The position numbers and the translations under genes are program-made. The notes under the pieces were generated by a model. It was not told the DNA's origin. It was given only the letters and a program-made list of their open reading frames with translations, and ran no database searches. From JAEINY01 sp942490535 (lineage in GTDB: Bacteria > Bacteroidota > Bacteroidia > Bacteroidales > Marinilabiliaceae), in the NCBI GenBank assembly GCA_942490535.1, contig CALNXQ010000004.1:248001-312000 (forward strand): a stretch of 64,000 nucleotides of DNA. Reading direction: 5' to 3'. This document shows, piece by piece, positions 27,703 to 37,261 of this stretch (position 1 is its first letter; the number at the start of each line of letters is the position of its first letter).

Positions 27703-27783
27703 CGGATGCACATCCTTCATAATGTGTTTAGTGAGTAGAATTGGTTGTGATGAAAAAGGACAAATTCCTAAAAATAATGAATT

Positions 27784-28149
27784 ATGAAATTTTCAGACAA
27801 ACAGGTAATCCGGAATAATTTTTCACTGTTGCTTTTATTCCTTGTTTTTACCACTGCATGTGCCCCAACCATCTATTACCTGGGCGATCAATATCAACCT
27901 ACAGCTGACATTGATGTGTTTTACGATGAGAAAGATGTGCCAAAAGCATATAAGACCATTGGGCAGTTGACTCATGATAAGATAATGGCGTATGGCACAG
28001 AAGAGATCAAGATGCAAATGATTGAAGAAGGAAAACGCAGGGGAGCGGACGGCATCATCTTCACAGATACGGAAGTGGTTCGGGAAAATGAGAAGGAGGG
28101 TGATCGCTTATCTGTGAAGGCGAAGTTGATCAAATATTTGACAGAATAA
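27784..28149 (+). CDS. Small lipoprotein of unknown function
   Basis: A 121-residue lipoprotein with a long N-terminus and lipobox TTAC (Cys at about residue 26). The mature part, about 95 residues, has YKTIGQLTHDK and RRGADGIIFTDTEV, patterns like those of small alpha/beta periplasmic proteins that sort gene products with a YbjQ-like or DUF4156-like fold. I cannot name a family. It is probably in the inner leaflet of the outer membrane. Confidence 0.65.
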   Translation: MKFSDKQVIRNNFSLLLLFLVFTTACAPTIYYLGDQYQPTADIDVFYDEKDVPKAYKTIGQLTHDKIMAYGTEEIKMQMIEEGKRRGADGIIFTDTEVVRENEKEGDRLSVKAKLIKYLTE

Positions 28150-28179
28150 ATTAACGAATACGAATTCTTACAAGCGTTT

Positions 28180-29022
28180 ATGAAAACGAGAAACTTTTTG
28201 AATGGAATTGCTTGCTTTTTATGGGCCGTTTTAATAACAGCCTGTTCATCTGATGATCCAGCGCCATACCCGGAAGGAGCTAGCGTTTTTGATCCTGTGT
28301 ATATGATGAGCAGTGAGCTGGGGCAGCAGAATGGCCATCTGACAGGTTTTATTATGCCCGGTGAGGATTATGAGTATTTACTGGAGTATAAGGGAGGCAG
28401 GCCTGTCAGAATAACCGGGGGCGTCATTCCTGTGGCTCAGACGTCGGGTTATCGAGGATTTTTCACACACTTGCTCTACAAAGAAGTGTCCTATCAGGGT
28501 GACCAAATTAGTATTGAAGAAAAAGTGGAGCCAAATGATTATCTGGCCGAGTCGGCCTATGGGAAATGTATTCTTTATTTAAAAAGTGGTAAAGTCATAA
28601 AGCGGATTAATGAGAATCAGAAATATACGGAGCTTGATAATGATACCCTTTATTATGAGTATGACAATCGGGGAGTCCTAAACAAAGTGATCCTGCAAGG
28701 TCGATATGGAAAAGTCATCAATGAAGTGACATTTGATATGGATGGAAATTTGAGTCAGATTGCCTATAAGGAATATCGAACAGATAATAATGATTTGTTA
28801 CGGGAGGGCTATCATGAGTTTGGGGACTATGATGCAGCACCTAATTTGTTTAAGCCCCTTGGTATTTTTACCGGACTTTACTATAGGTCGCTGTCAAACA
28901 ATAATTTTAGGTCATATGTTCACCGGAATGCCACCAATGATGTGATTTCATTCATGAACTGGAAAATTAACTACGACAGTGCCGGTAAACCCATATATGG
29001 CGACATAGAGTTGCTGGAGTAA
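28180..29022 (+). CDS. Lipoprotein of unknown function
   Basis: A 280-residue lipoprotein with lipobox ITAC followed by SSDDP (Cys at about residue 22), a typical Bacteroidota export signal. The mature protein contains a series of YLEYKGG, YEYDNRGVLNKVIL and FDMDGNLSQIAYKEY segments, reminiscent of short beta-strand repeats like those in YD/RHS-type or DUF4595-like proteins. No enzymatic residues are seen. It starts 30 bp after the previous small lipoprotein, so the two probably form an operon that ends at the terminator at 29054. Confidence 0.65.
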   Translation: MKTRNFLNGIACFLWAVLITACSSDDPAPYPEGASVFDPVYMMSSELGQQNGHLTGFIMPGEDYEYLLEYKGGRPVRITGGVIPVAQTSGYRGFFTHLLYKEVSYQGDQISIEEKVEPNDYLAESAYGKCILYLKSGKVIKRINENQKYTELDNDTLYYEYDNRGVLNKVILQGRYGKVINEVTFDMDGNLSQIAYKEYRTDNNDLLREGYHEFGDYDAAPNLFKPLGIFTGLYYRSLSNNNFRSYVHRNATNDVISFMNWKINYDSAGKPIYGDIELLE

Positions 29023-29053
29023 TCGAATTTATTGAGTAGGTGTCATCTGCATC

Positions 29054-29081
29054 AACGGCTGTGTGTGGTGCCGTTTTTTTT
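29054..29081 (+). terminator. Rho-independent terminator
   Basis: AACGGC and GCCGTT form a 6-bp stem around a ten-base loop, then eight T. It ends the 28180 lipoprotein transcript and isolates the S41 peptidase gene. Confidence 0.8.
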
Positions 29082-29100
29082 GAATCTTAGCTTTTAAGTC

Positions 29101-30507
29101 ATGAAGGTTTTTAGTTTTCTACTGATCCTGTGCTTTAGTCATTTATTTGCCTTGGGGCAGGAGGCCTACAAGTATTACTCAGGAGATGCCTTAGGGGAAG
29201 ACTTGGTGTTTTTGAGTGAGCAATTAACAGCCATCCATCCCAAATTTTTGAATGACAATTTTCGGCAACACTGGGTCAAACAGTTCGATGAAGTCAAAGG
29301 GGCGATTACTGACAGCCTGACCCAAAAAGACTTTTATCAATTAGTGGCTCCTTTGGTGGCAGCTGTGGATGATGGCCATACAGGCATGAGTTGTGCCGTG
29401 AATGACCGCATACAGTACATGAAAAATGGGGGCTTGTCCTTTCCGTTTTTTGTGGATGTCAAAAATGATCAGTTATTTGTGAGTCATTTCTGTGGTGAAG
29501 ACACTACTCTGTTTTCCAGGGGAGATGAAATCCTTCAGGTCAATGGGGTAAGTGCCAAGGAGCTCATCACTGAAATGCGTGATTTGGTTGGTGGCAAACA
29601 TGCCCGGGTTAAAAACACATTGGTAGCCTATTATTTCAGAACGTTCATTTGGATGTTGCACGGTTTTGAAGGTGCTTATGAGTTGGACCTCAAAACGTGC
29701 TCCGGAGATTTCAGGCAGCTTCAAGTAAATGGTATCACCAATCAGCAATTTCAGAAGAATCTGCCTAAGTCCATGACCAGCCGCCAAAAACAGTACGCGT
29801 TAAAAACCGATGCGGGCAAAAAGATTGCCCACCTTAAAATCGGTTCCTTTTATGATTTAAATGGTTTTTGTGCCTTTGCCGACAGTGCTTTTCAAATGAT
29901 TGCCCAAAATCAGGTGGCTGATTTAATCATCGATGTCCGTGGCAATGGCGGCGGGCGAAGTGTAGTGGTGGATTCACTGATGAATTACCTGACAGACCAA
30001 CCCTATGCCCAATATAAGACCATTGAAACCCGTGTGAGCCAACCGCTGTTGGATTATTACAGTCAGAAATATCCGGAAACCTATGAGGAATTGAAACGAC
30101 AAGCCATTGATTTTGTGTCTACGGTATCAGGTTCCAGAAAGACACCTCATGATAGGGAGCATCGCTATTCAGGTCGCCTTTACCTCTTAATTGATGATCA
30201 ATCGTATAGTGCGGCTGCTACTTTTGCCGGACTTTTCCGGGAATTAAAATTGGGGACTATTATTGGTCAGGAGACCAAAGGAACCATTGAATACTATGGT
30301 GATTTTTGGATGCATTATCTACCCAATACGCAGCTAGAGTTTTATGTATCTCCCAAACGATTTGTGCAGTTTGGGGGAACGGAACCAGACCGGGGCGTAG
30401 TGCCCGATTTTGTGCAGGAGAAGGATCCGGTAAATTTTACCCATCAACTCATTGAGGAAGGACGAGCCAAAATCATCGGGTGTCGTGAAGCCTTGCTTGT
30501 TTTTTAG
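29101..30507 (+). CDS. S41 family peptidase (C-terminal processing protease-like)
   Basis: A 468-residue secreted protein with a signal peptide (MKVFSFLLILCFSHLFALGQ). A helical N-terminal domain and a PDZ-like stretch (FSRGDEILQVNGVSAKELI, residues about 138-156) precede the S41 domain. That domain contains VADLIIDVRGNGGG, the catalytic serine in DDQSYSAAATFAGLF (about residue 369), and the closing GGTEPDRGVVPDF. S41 enzymes cleave periplasmic proteins at their C-termini with a Ser-Lys pair. The substrate is unknown. The gene is intact and has its own transcription unit. Confidence 0.88.
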   Translation: MKVFSFLLILCFSHLFALGQEAYKYYSGDALGEDLVFLSEQLTAIHPKFLNDNFRQHWVKQFDEVKGAITDSLTQKDFYQLVAPLVAAVDDGHTGMSCAVNDRIQYMKNGGLSFPFFVDVKNDQLFVSHFCGEDTTLFSRGDEILQVNGVSAKELITEMRDLVGGKHARVKNTLVAYYFRTFIWMLHGFEGAYELDLKTCSGDFRQLQVNGITNQQFQKNLPKSMTSRQKQYALKTDAGKKIAHLKIGSFYDLNGFCAFADSAFQMIAQNQVADLIIDVRGNGGGRSVVVDSLMNYLTDQPYAQYKTIETRVSQPLLDYYSQKYPETYEELKRQAIDFVSTVSGSRKTPHDREHRYSGRLYLLIDDQSYSAAATFAGLFRELKLGTIIGQETKGTIEYYGDFWMHYLPNTQLEFYVSPKRFVQFGGTEPDRGVVPDFVQEKDPVNFTHQLIEEGRAKIIGCREALLVF

Positions 30508-30579
30508 GATTCATACCTTTTATTATCTTTACTGCAACTGCCATTCACCGCTGTTGTGGATAAATACTAATTGGAGGTT

Positions 30580-32187
30580 ATGATATTTAGCAAACGCAAG
30601 CGCAAGCAGATTGATCAACTCAGGGCTTTATTTGGAAACGTAAAAGAGGAAGACATAGACTTTGAGCAAGTTCGAAAGTATCACGATCGAAAAGATCATG
30701 CCGCTTGCTTTCAGGTGATTTCTGAAAGTACGAGTCAGGATTTGGATTTTGAGCATTTGTTTCCGTTTCTCGATCGTACCACTTCCAAACCCGGGCAGCA
30801 ATATTTGTATAACCGCCTACATTGCCTGACGGCTGATAACGCAGAGTTGCAGTCAATGGAAAGGCTGGTGCAGCAATATCAAAAAGACGAACAGCTGAGA
30901 TTGGAAGCGCAATATCTGTTGACGCATCTAAACGATCCGGAAGCGAATTATATTGCCAATCTTTTCCAAACGCCTTCTCTTCAGCCGCCCAAATGGTTTT
31001 TTGTGGTGCCATTACTGGCGCTCACCAATGTAATGGCCCTGTTGCTGTCGGTTTTTAGGCCGCAATACCTGCTTTTGGTGATGGGCATCACCGTTGTCAA
31101 TGTGATCATCCATTACTGGAACAAGTGGAACCTTTATGATTACCTCACATCTATCCCACAGCTCTTGTCCATGTATCGGGTCGCCCGTGAACTGATGCAA
31201 TTACATCCGGAAGGGGCGCATGCCACCTTGTATCGGGCCGTCAAAAATATGGAAGGGGTGCGCAAACGCATGTTTTTGTTTAAACTGGAAACCGGTGTTC
31301 AAGATGATCTGAAGGCCGGATTGTCGGGGTTGTTTGAATTGGTGAAAATCGTTTTTCTGTTGGATCCGCTGGCGTTGTTTAGTGCCTTAAAGCAGATTGA
31401 GGATAAGAAGGATGAGATTGAGCGGGTGTTTGATTATGTGGGGCGGATTGATACTGCTATTTCCATTGCGTCGTTGCGAGCAGGTTTATCTACGTTTTGT
31501 ATCCCGGAAATCATTCCTTCGCAAAAAGCCATACGCACACAGGAGTGCGTTCATCCACTGGTTTCGGGCTGTGTGCCCAATTCGCTGGAGTTATCAGATG
31601 CCTCATTGTTGCTGACCGGTTCAAACATGTCGGGTAAAACGACTTTTATTCGTACCATCGGTATCAATGCATTGACGGCACTGACCATTAATACCTGTTT
31701 TGCAGAGTCATTCTCCATCCCACGCCTGCGTCTGTGGTCGGCCATTCGCATCAGTGATGATTTGATGAATGACCGCAGTTATTATTTTGAAGAAGTGCTG
31801 ACCATAAAAGAGATGATTGCGCATAGTGGCAGTGACACACCCAATCTCTTTTTACTGGATGAATTGTATAAAGGCACCAATACCATTGAACGTATTTCAG
31901 GGGGGAAAGCTGTCTTGTCGCATCTTAATAAAGGTCACAATATTGTTTTGGTTTCCACTCATGATGTGGAGTTGACGACTTTGTTAGACGATGAATACGT
32001 GCAGAGTCATTTTACCGAACAAGTCATTGAGCAATCCATTGCGTTTGATTATCAGCTTAAGCCAGGTCCGTTGACCACCCGCAATGCCATTAAGATTCTG
32101 GAGTTAAATGATTATCCTAAGGAGGTGGTGGCCGAGGCTAGGTACCTTGCCAGTTCGATTGCGGTAAGGCATCCGGCACAGGTTTAA
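30580..32187 (+). CDS. MutS-related ATPase with membrane segments
   Basis: A 535-residue protein from ATG 30580 (the GGAGG at 30573 is close to it). It lacks MutS mismatch-binding domains. There is a MutS-like core/lever region (FLDRTTSKPGQQYLYNRL at about 70), two hydrophobic helices near 142-158 and 162-178, and a C-terminal MutS ATPase. The ATPase has Walker A GSNMSGKTT at 347-355, Walker B NLFLLDELYKGT and LVSTHDVEL. This is a Bacteroidota family of membrane-bound MutS relatives whose role is not established. They are unlikely to do classical mismatch repair, since the MutS N-terminal domains are missing. It lies 111 bp before an ATP-cone nuclease gene. Confidence 0.85.
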   Translation: MIFSKRKRKQIDQLRALFGNVKEEDIDFEQVRKYHDRKDHAACFQVISESTSQDLDFEHLFPFLDRTTSKPGQQYLYNRLHCLTADNAELQSMERLVQQYQKDEQLRLEAQYLLTHLNDPEANYIANLFQTPSLQPPKWFFVVPLLALTNVMALLLSVFRPQYLLLVMGITVVNVIIHYWNKWNLYDYLTSIPQLLSMYRVARELMQLHPEGAHATLYRAVKNMEGVRKRMFLFKLETGVQDDLKAGLSGLFELVKIVFLLDPLALFSALKQIEDKKDEIERVFDYVGRIDTAISIASLRAGLSTFCIPEIIPSQKAIRTQECVHPLVSGCVPNSLELSDASLLLTGSNMSGKTTFIRTIGINALTALTINTCFAESFSIPRLRLWSAIRISDDLMNDRSYYFEEVLTIKEMIAHSGSDTPNLFLLDELYKGTNTIERISGGKAVLSHLNKGHNIVLVSTHDVELTTLLDDEYVQSHFTEQVIEQSIAFDYQLKPGPLTTRNAIKILELNDYPKEVVAEARYLASSIAVRHPAQV

Positions 32188-32254
32188 AGGAGGAGGAGAT
32201 AGGTTGGACAGTTTCTGAACTAGGATGCTCTCTATTTTATTAGTCGCAGTCCAT

Positions 32255-32283
32255 TTTGCGACTTTACTTTTTAGTTATATTTG
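32255..32283 (+). promoter_or_regulatory. Promoter of the ATP-cone nuclease gene
   Basis: TTTG at 32255-32258 and TATATTTG at 32276-32283 are spaced 17 bp apart, somewhat short for the class. Transcription would begin about 10 bp before ATG 32299 and excludes the upstream TTG at 32281 as start. Confidence 0.5.
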
Positions 32284-32298
32284 CCGCAAACAAATAAT

Positions 32299-33147
32299 AT
32301 GCATACTAAGCCCTTGTCCGATTACCTCATTCAGAAAGCCTCCGGTGAACAGGTCTATTTCGATGGTCAAAAACTCATTGATTCGCTCATGCGTTCAGGG
32401 GCTTCTGAAGAATTGGCCCGGCAGATACTGCAGGCCATTGGCTTAGAGCTGCACGATGGCATGCTGACCAGTGTTATTTATCAGAAGGCCTATCAGATAT
32501 TGCAAAAACAGGCGCGTAAAACGGCAGTTAGTTATCGGCTTAAGCAAGCGGTGCTTCAATTGGGCCCTTCGGGTTATCCCTTTGAGCATTTTATTGGTGA
32601 ACTGTTTAAATCCCGTGGATTTAGGGTAGAAGTCGGGCCGCTCGTCGAAGGGTATAGTGTGCGTCATGAAATTGATGTATTAGCTCGAAATGGGCATCGC
32701 GATATTTTTGTGGAGTGTAAGTTTCATAATTTTCAGGGGACCAAAACGAATGTGAAAGTACCCATGTATATTCGCTCCCGTTTTGATGATTTGAACCGTG
32801 CCCGGCACTTTGATCAGGATCTGAAAAACCGCAATACAGAGGGCTGGATCATTACCAACACCCGTTTTACGGAGGATGCCATTAAGTTCGGTCTCGATTA
32901 TGGGCTCACCCTCCTGTCATGGGATTATCCCCAAGGTGCCAGTCTGAAAGATTGGATTGAAATTGAAAATCTGCATCCCATCACCAGTCTCTCGTCCATC
33001 ACGAGCCACGAAAAAAAGGAACTCTTGGCACGCGGTATTGTGATGTGCCACGATCTGTACCGCCGTATCAAGGCGCATGAAGACCTGCCGTTGAAGCCGC
33101 GCAACCTGCGGGCTTGTAAGCGGGAACTGCGCGATTTTATCGATTAA
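32299..33147 (+). CDS. ATP-cone plus Mrr-type restriction endonuclease-like protein
   Basis: A 282-residue protein. Residues about 5-85 are an ATP-cone domain (LIQKASGEQVYFDGQKLIDSLMRSGA, HDGMLTSVIYQKAYQILQ), the nucleotide-sensing module of ribonucleotide reductases. Residues about 95-200 form a PD-(D/E)xK nuclease of the Mrr family: HEIDVLARNGHRDIFVECKFH contains the Asp and E-x-K triad, then VPMYIRSRFDDLNRAR. The combination suggests a DNA nuclease controlled by ATP/dATP level. It could be a restriction or repair enzyme. It is a stand-alone gene with its own promoter, and no methylase is adjacent. The nuclease assignment is firm. The regulation by nucleotides is inference. Confidence 0.85.
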   Translation: MHTKPLSDYLIQKASGEQVYFDGQKLIDSLMRSGASEELARQILQAIGLELHDGMLTSVIYQKAYQILQKQARKTAVSYRLKQAVLQLGPSGYPFEHFIGELFKSRGFRVEVGPLVEGYSVRHEIDVLARNGHRDIFVECKFHNFQGTKTNVKVPMYIRSRFDDLNRARHFDQDLKNRNTEGWIITNTRFTEDAIKFGLDYGLTLLSWDYPQGASLKDWIEIENLHPITSLSSITSHEKKELLARGIVMCHDLYRRIKAHEDLPLKPRNLRACKRELRDFID

Positions 33148-33864
33148 AAGGATGGACTTCGGGGCACGAAAATGTCCCGTTAATTGAAGGCCATGATTTA
33201 GGAAATCAAATGCTTTGTTGGTTTTATGGGTGCTGGCTCCAAAGGTAGAAGCATAGGGAGTCGTGCCTCGTTAGCCTGCGCCATTGATGGCCTGGAAATC
33301 GGGCTGAGCATTCAGCAGGTGCAATAAACTACTTATACTACCGCCTGGCCTTCTGCCCTCTGGGATCTATCTCTCAAAACAGTTGGGATCCCTTCCCACC
33401 CAGATTTAAAGCATCCCGCCTTGTTACCCAAGCCATGCCCGCCATTTTTTCCGGTTCCCCCCCTTTCATAGACTATCCGCCCCCCTTGAATTGGAGTTAT
33501 GCCCCTGCATATTGGTAGCATCCCACCGGGGTGCATTGCATCAGAAGAAAGGGGGAAGGTGGCATTTGGGGTGGGGAGATAGCCATCAGGGGTGGGGGTT
33601 ATTCAATATGAGGGGGGAGCCAGCCTATTGGTGGTGGGCAAGGGGCATACAATGGTGGGGCCGATGAGGATACTGGATTGTTGTTTCCAGCCAAAGCGGA
33701 TGGTGCCTGAAAAGTAGTTAATATTGAAATGGAGTACCCTTTGGTTGAGCGAGGCGAAACCGTCTTTTGATCGTCATTGTTTGGGTTGGAAAAGGTCAGC
33801 AATGCGCCCATCTGTTAAAAGCAATAGCCCGTTTGCGGAACCGCCAGGCCTTTGCAGATCTTCT
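33148..33864. other. Intergenic region between convergent genes
   Basis: About 700 bp, unusually G-rich in 33540-33720. It contains a partly palindromic GC-rich segment, TAGCATCCCACCGGGGTGCA at 33520-33539, reminiscent of the dispersed GGGGC/GCCCC-type intergenic elements of Bacteroidota. Short open frames are not convincing. The ends of the genes on both sides point into it. Confidence 0.4.
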
Positions 33865-34737
33865 TTAGGGCCGATATAAAACCATCCACGTGACCGATGC
33901 CTGCCCGGTCCAGCGGCCGATGCCCCCTTCAATGTTCGTGGTGGTCTTTTTCTCCACAAAGGAAAAGGGATTGTCGCTGCTTAGGTGATCCAGATAGATG
34001 GCATTGAGTATTTGATAGGCGTTTTTATCCAGGCAGGACACTTTGACCAAGACCGTATCTGAAATGGCAAATTCGCGCCGGGGCAAATTTCGTTTTAGAT
34101 CAATGTGGTGAATGTTGAGCGGATCGGGTTGATTGCTACGCCCCACCCTTAAGGTGGTGGTTTGGCCGTTAAATCCCTGGTCGGTCGTCAATGGCCGCGA
34201 CGAGGGGTGAAAACGGGTATCAATATTTCGGGTATTTATTTCGGTGTAATAAAAGTTTTCGGCATCGGCCGGATCATCAATACTGGCTTCGATGGTCACA
34301 GTGGTGTCCGATGCGGGAATCATCTGAATACGATTGACAAGGGGGGGATTGGGGATGGAGGTGTTAGCGGTGATGGTTTCACCCCGTGTTTCTATTTTTA
34401 GTTGATACGATTCCCCTGCCTGGCCTTTCAAACGGATGCTTTTATAGATGAAGGGCGGAAAAAACTCATCCTTGCGGAAGAGGGTCAGTATTTCCGAATC
34501 GCCACTTCCCGTTATTATTGTGACCTTGGCAGTGTTTAAAAACGTATTGCGAATGGAGGCCGAATCGTAATCCGTCAGAAAGGGTGAACTGCGGGTGAGG
34601 ATCACATTGGCATAGTCACCCGCCTCAATCCAGCCGTCTACAGCCACTTTGCTCTTGTAGGCAGGCTGTTCTATTTCCACTTCCTTGGAGCAGCTCATCA
34701 GAGCCATCAATAATATGATCAGGTATCGTATTTGCAT
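33865..34737 (-). CDS. DUF4249 family lipoprotein (TonB receptor partner)
   Basis: A 290-residue lipoprotein with lipobox LMSC (Cys at residue 16). The mature part has the DUF4249 pattern: VAVDGWIEAGDYANVILTRSSPF near the start, YQLKIETRGETITANTSIPNPP, and a C-terminal NIEGGIGRW segment. DUF4249 proteins are surface or periplasmic partners of TonB-dependent receptors, analogous to SusD-like lipoproteins. It starts 2 bp after the stop of the TonB receptor gene, so the two are one operon. The substrate is unknown. The protein's last few residues (WMVLYRP) differ from what a longer frame would give. A frameshift near 33900 cannot be excluded. Confidence 0.85.
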   Translation of the reverse strand: MQIRYLIILLMALMSCSKEVEIEQPAYKSKVAVDGWIEAGDYANVILTRSSPFLTDYDSASIRNTFLNTAKVTIITGSGDSEILTLFRKDEFFPPFIYKSIRLKGQAGESYQLKIETRGETITANTSIPNPPLVNRIQMIPASDTTVTIEASIDDPADAENFYYTEINTRNIDTRFHPSSRPLTTDQGFNGQTTTLRVGRSNQPDPLNIHHIDLKRNLPRREFAISDTVLVKVSCLDKNAYQILNAIYLDHLSSDNPFSFVEKKTTTNIEGGIGRWTGQASVTWMVLYRP

Positions 34738-34739
34738 CG

Positions 34740-37073
34740 TTAAAATTTAAAGCGCCAGCTAATGGATGGCAATATGGGAAACAGGGAAACTTGTTTGGCT
34801 TTGATGGATAACTCGTAATTTTTCGATCCTTCTTCAACACTGAAAAAAATGAAGTAGGGGTTACTTCGGTTATAAATATTTATGATGGAAAAATTAAGAA
34901 TGGACTCATGGAACAATTTGGATTTAAAATGATAGTTGAGACTGACATCCATTCGGTGATAAGCGGGCATCCGAAAGTTGTTGATGCCTTCGTAATCATT
35001 GGCAATGTCGCCCATGAGCCAATAGCGGCCGGTGGGTAAAGTGGCTTTGTTACCTGTGGCAAAGATGAAAACGGCACCCAGATCCAGGTACTCATTGAGT
35101 TGATAGGTGCACAACACGTTTAAATCATGGCGCCGGTCGTATTGGGCATCGTACCACTTTCCGTCATTTACATGGGGAAACCGCTGCCGGGCCCATCCTA
35201 AGGTGTAGGAGAGGGTAGTATTGACAGGACCCCGGCTCCCTTTCAGGTAAAATTCGGCGCCATATGCCAGGCCTTCTCCGGTATAGAAGTTATCTTCAAA
35301 ATTCGGAATGTCTTCATTGTTGACATTGATCTTCAGGAGCAGTTGGTGATCCATTTTTTTGCCATAGGCTTCCAAACCGTATTGAATTCCTGTTTCGGCA
35401 TATTCCCTGAAATAGCCCAAGGTGATTTGATGGCCGCGCTCCGGCGGCAACAGACGGGTGGAGGGCATCCAGATATCCGATGGCAATGGGATGGAGGCGA
35501 TGGAAGCCAGGTGCATGTTTTGGGTCCCATAGGCATAGGAGCCTTTGAAGGAGGTGGCCGGTGAGGGAAAATAGTTGACCGAGAAAACCGCATTCACGGA
35601 AAGTTGCTGATCGGCGATTTTTCCCTTAGCTACTGTTTCGGTGTCCTCCGATTGGACATAGTCGTATGGCCCCAATAAGGCATAATGCTCCAGGGATAAG
35701 CCGCTGTACACCGACCATTTGTCCGAGATTTGATAATGATCGCTGGCAAAAAGCCGGGAGCCGGTGCTGTTGTATTCGTTATAGACACTTTTTTCATCCG
35801 AAAAGAGCGATAGGTCCAAATCCTGCGGCGCCACTTCGTAACGGGTGGCGGCGAAGCCCCATCTCAAAAGGTGCTTATCCGCATTCAGTAAGAACTCATT
35901 CTTAACATTGTAGTGTTTGTAATCGGTCTTGAACTGTAGATGTTCGGTTTCAAAGTTCGCAGCAAACAGGGAGGTGTAACCCGAGTAGGCCACACTGTTT
36001 TTCATCACCAGGGAAGGTGAAAAGTAATACTGCCAGGAGAGGACAGCCCCTTCGTTACCCCATTTTGATTTCGATTGGATGCCTTTATTATTGAATGAAA
36101 AAGCATCTTGTCCCTTATACCACGCCAGGGTGAGTTGGTTTTGCCCGGATTGATACCGGACTTTACCGTTGAAATCGTAAAAGTTGTAGTTGTTTTTTTC
36201 AAAGTAATTCTCCTCGTCGCTCATAAAAGGTTGTGCCATGTATTTCAGCACCTCGATGTAGCTGCGGCGGATACCGGAAGCTAAATACCATTTCCCATTT
36301 TTTGATTGCCCATTGTAAGTGAGGTTGGTGGCAATATTTCCCAGGTTACCGGCCCAGTTGGAATCGGCTTCCTTCTGGTTGCGCGTCGTAACGATAATGG
36401 AGGAGGCTAAACGGCCGGATTGATGAATGGGGGCGTTGCCTTTGAAAAACTCTACCTGATCGGTTAAAAGGGGATTGAAAACGGAATAAATGCCCATGAG
36501 GTGAGAGGGATTCATCAGTTCAATGTCATCGAACAAGATGTAGTTTTGACCGGGCGAACCTCCCCGCACATAGATGCCCTGATTGCCTTCATTGACCGAT
36601 TGAATGCCCGGCATTAACTGAAGCGATCGGATGACATCAGGTGTACCCAGGATGGTAGGGGCCGAAATGATATCGCTTTTCTTGAGGGTCAGCTTTCCGG
36701 GAATGTAGCTTTTTACAATGGCCGATCCTTTGCCCGTCACGGTGATTTCCTGTGTTTGATAGTCCCTGGTCGTCAGTTTGATCTTCAGTTTTTCTGCATG
36801 TTGTTTGTCAACGGTGAGTATGCGCTTCTGAAAGCTGGTGTGGAAAATTAGCAGTTCAATGGTGTCTGATTTTATGTGACACAACTCAAAGTAGCCATTT
36901 TCATCGGTGATGGTACCAATGGTATAGGTGGGTGTTGTGATATGAACAGCCGGAACGGGCGTGTTGGTTTGTTCATCCAACACCTGGCCGGACAAGCACC
37001 AGGTGGTTTGTTGCGCCAGCAATTTGGTGCAGAACACGAGTAGTATAATAGAAACAAGTAGTTTGGCAGACAT
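34740..37073 (-). CDS. TonB-dependent outer-membrane receptor
   Basis: A 777-residue outer-membrane protein from ATG 37073. A signal peptide (KLLVSIILLVFCTKLLAQQ) is followed by a carboxypeptidase-like regulatory domain (LSGQVLDEQTNTPVPAVHI, about residues 27-115). The plug domain is next (PDVIRSLQLMPGIQSVNEGN, GIYVRGGSPGQNYILFDDI, about 143-185), then a beta-barrel of about 500 residues ending in an aromatic terminus (SWRFKF). It imports an unknown substrate, energised by TonB, together with the DUF4249 lipoprotein downstream. The pairing is typical of Bacteroidota. The gene is intact, and the start at 37073 avoids an upstream TTG. Confidence 0.92.
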   Translation of the reverse strand: MSAKLLVSIILLVFCTKLLAQQTTWCLSGQVLDEQTNTPVPAVHITTPTYTIGTITDENGYFELCHIKSDTIELLIFHTSFQKRILTVDKQHAEKLKIKLTTRDYQTQEITVTGKGSAIVKSYIPGKLTLKKSDIISAPTILGTPDVIRSLQLMPGIQSVNEGNQGIYVRGGSPGQNYILFDDIELMNPSHLMGIYSVFNPLLTDQVEFFKGNAPIHQSGRLASSIIVTTRNQKEADSNWAGNLGNIATNLTYNGQSKNGKWYLASGIRRSYIEVLKYMAQPFMSDEENYFEKNNYNFYDFNGKVRYQSGQNQLTLAWYKGQDAFSFNNKGIQSKSKWGNEGAVLSWQYYFSPSLVMKNSVAYSGYTSLFAANFETEHLQFKTDYKHYNVKNEFLLNADKHLLRWGFAATRYEVAPQDLDLSLFSDEKSVYNEYNSTGSRLFASDHYQISDKWSVYSGLSLEHYALLGPYDYVQSEDTETVAKGKIADQQLSVNAVFSVNYFPSPATSFKGSYAYGTQNMHLASIASIPLPSDIWMPSTRLLPPERGHQITLGYFREYAETGIQYGLEAYGKKMDHQLLLKINVNNEDIPNFEDNFYTGEGLAYGAEFYLKGSRGPVNTTLSYTLGWARQRFPHVNDGKWYDAQYDRRHDLNVLCTYQLNEYLDLGAVFIFATGNKATLPTGRYWLMGDIANDYEGINNFRMPAYHRMDVSLNYHFKSKLFHESILNFSIINIYNRSNPYFIFFSVEEGSKNYELSIKAKQVSLFPILPSISWRFKF

Positions 37074-37206
37074 CAATGTTAATTATCAGGCATGTTCAAT
37101 CGCCTAAAATTACAATTAATTTTTTGGCTGGTCTTAAAGGAGAAAAAAATTATAGTGGATGGAAATGTAGATTAAAAACAGATCCCATAGATATTTCAAA
37201 TAGAAC

Positions 37207-37238
37207 AAAAAAAATGGAGCCTCGAATGAGACTCCAAA
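37207..37238 (-). terminator. Rho-independent terminator of the 37262-38545 gene
   Basis: On the minus strand, GGAGTCTC and GAGGCTCC pair around ATTC, followed by an eight-T run. It separates this gene from the TonB receptor operon. Confidence 0.85.
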
Positions 37239-37261
37239 ATTTTATAGTGCTTAATCAAAAA

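Noticed and set aside
33774..33959. Minus-strand frame that could extend the DUF4249 protein by a frameshift
   Set aside because: The annotated frame already has a plausible length and end. No specific family motif in the alternative frame supports the shift.
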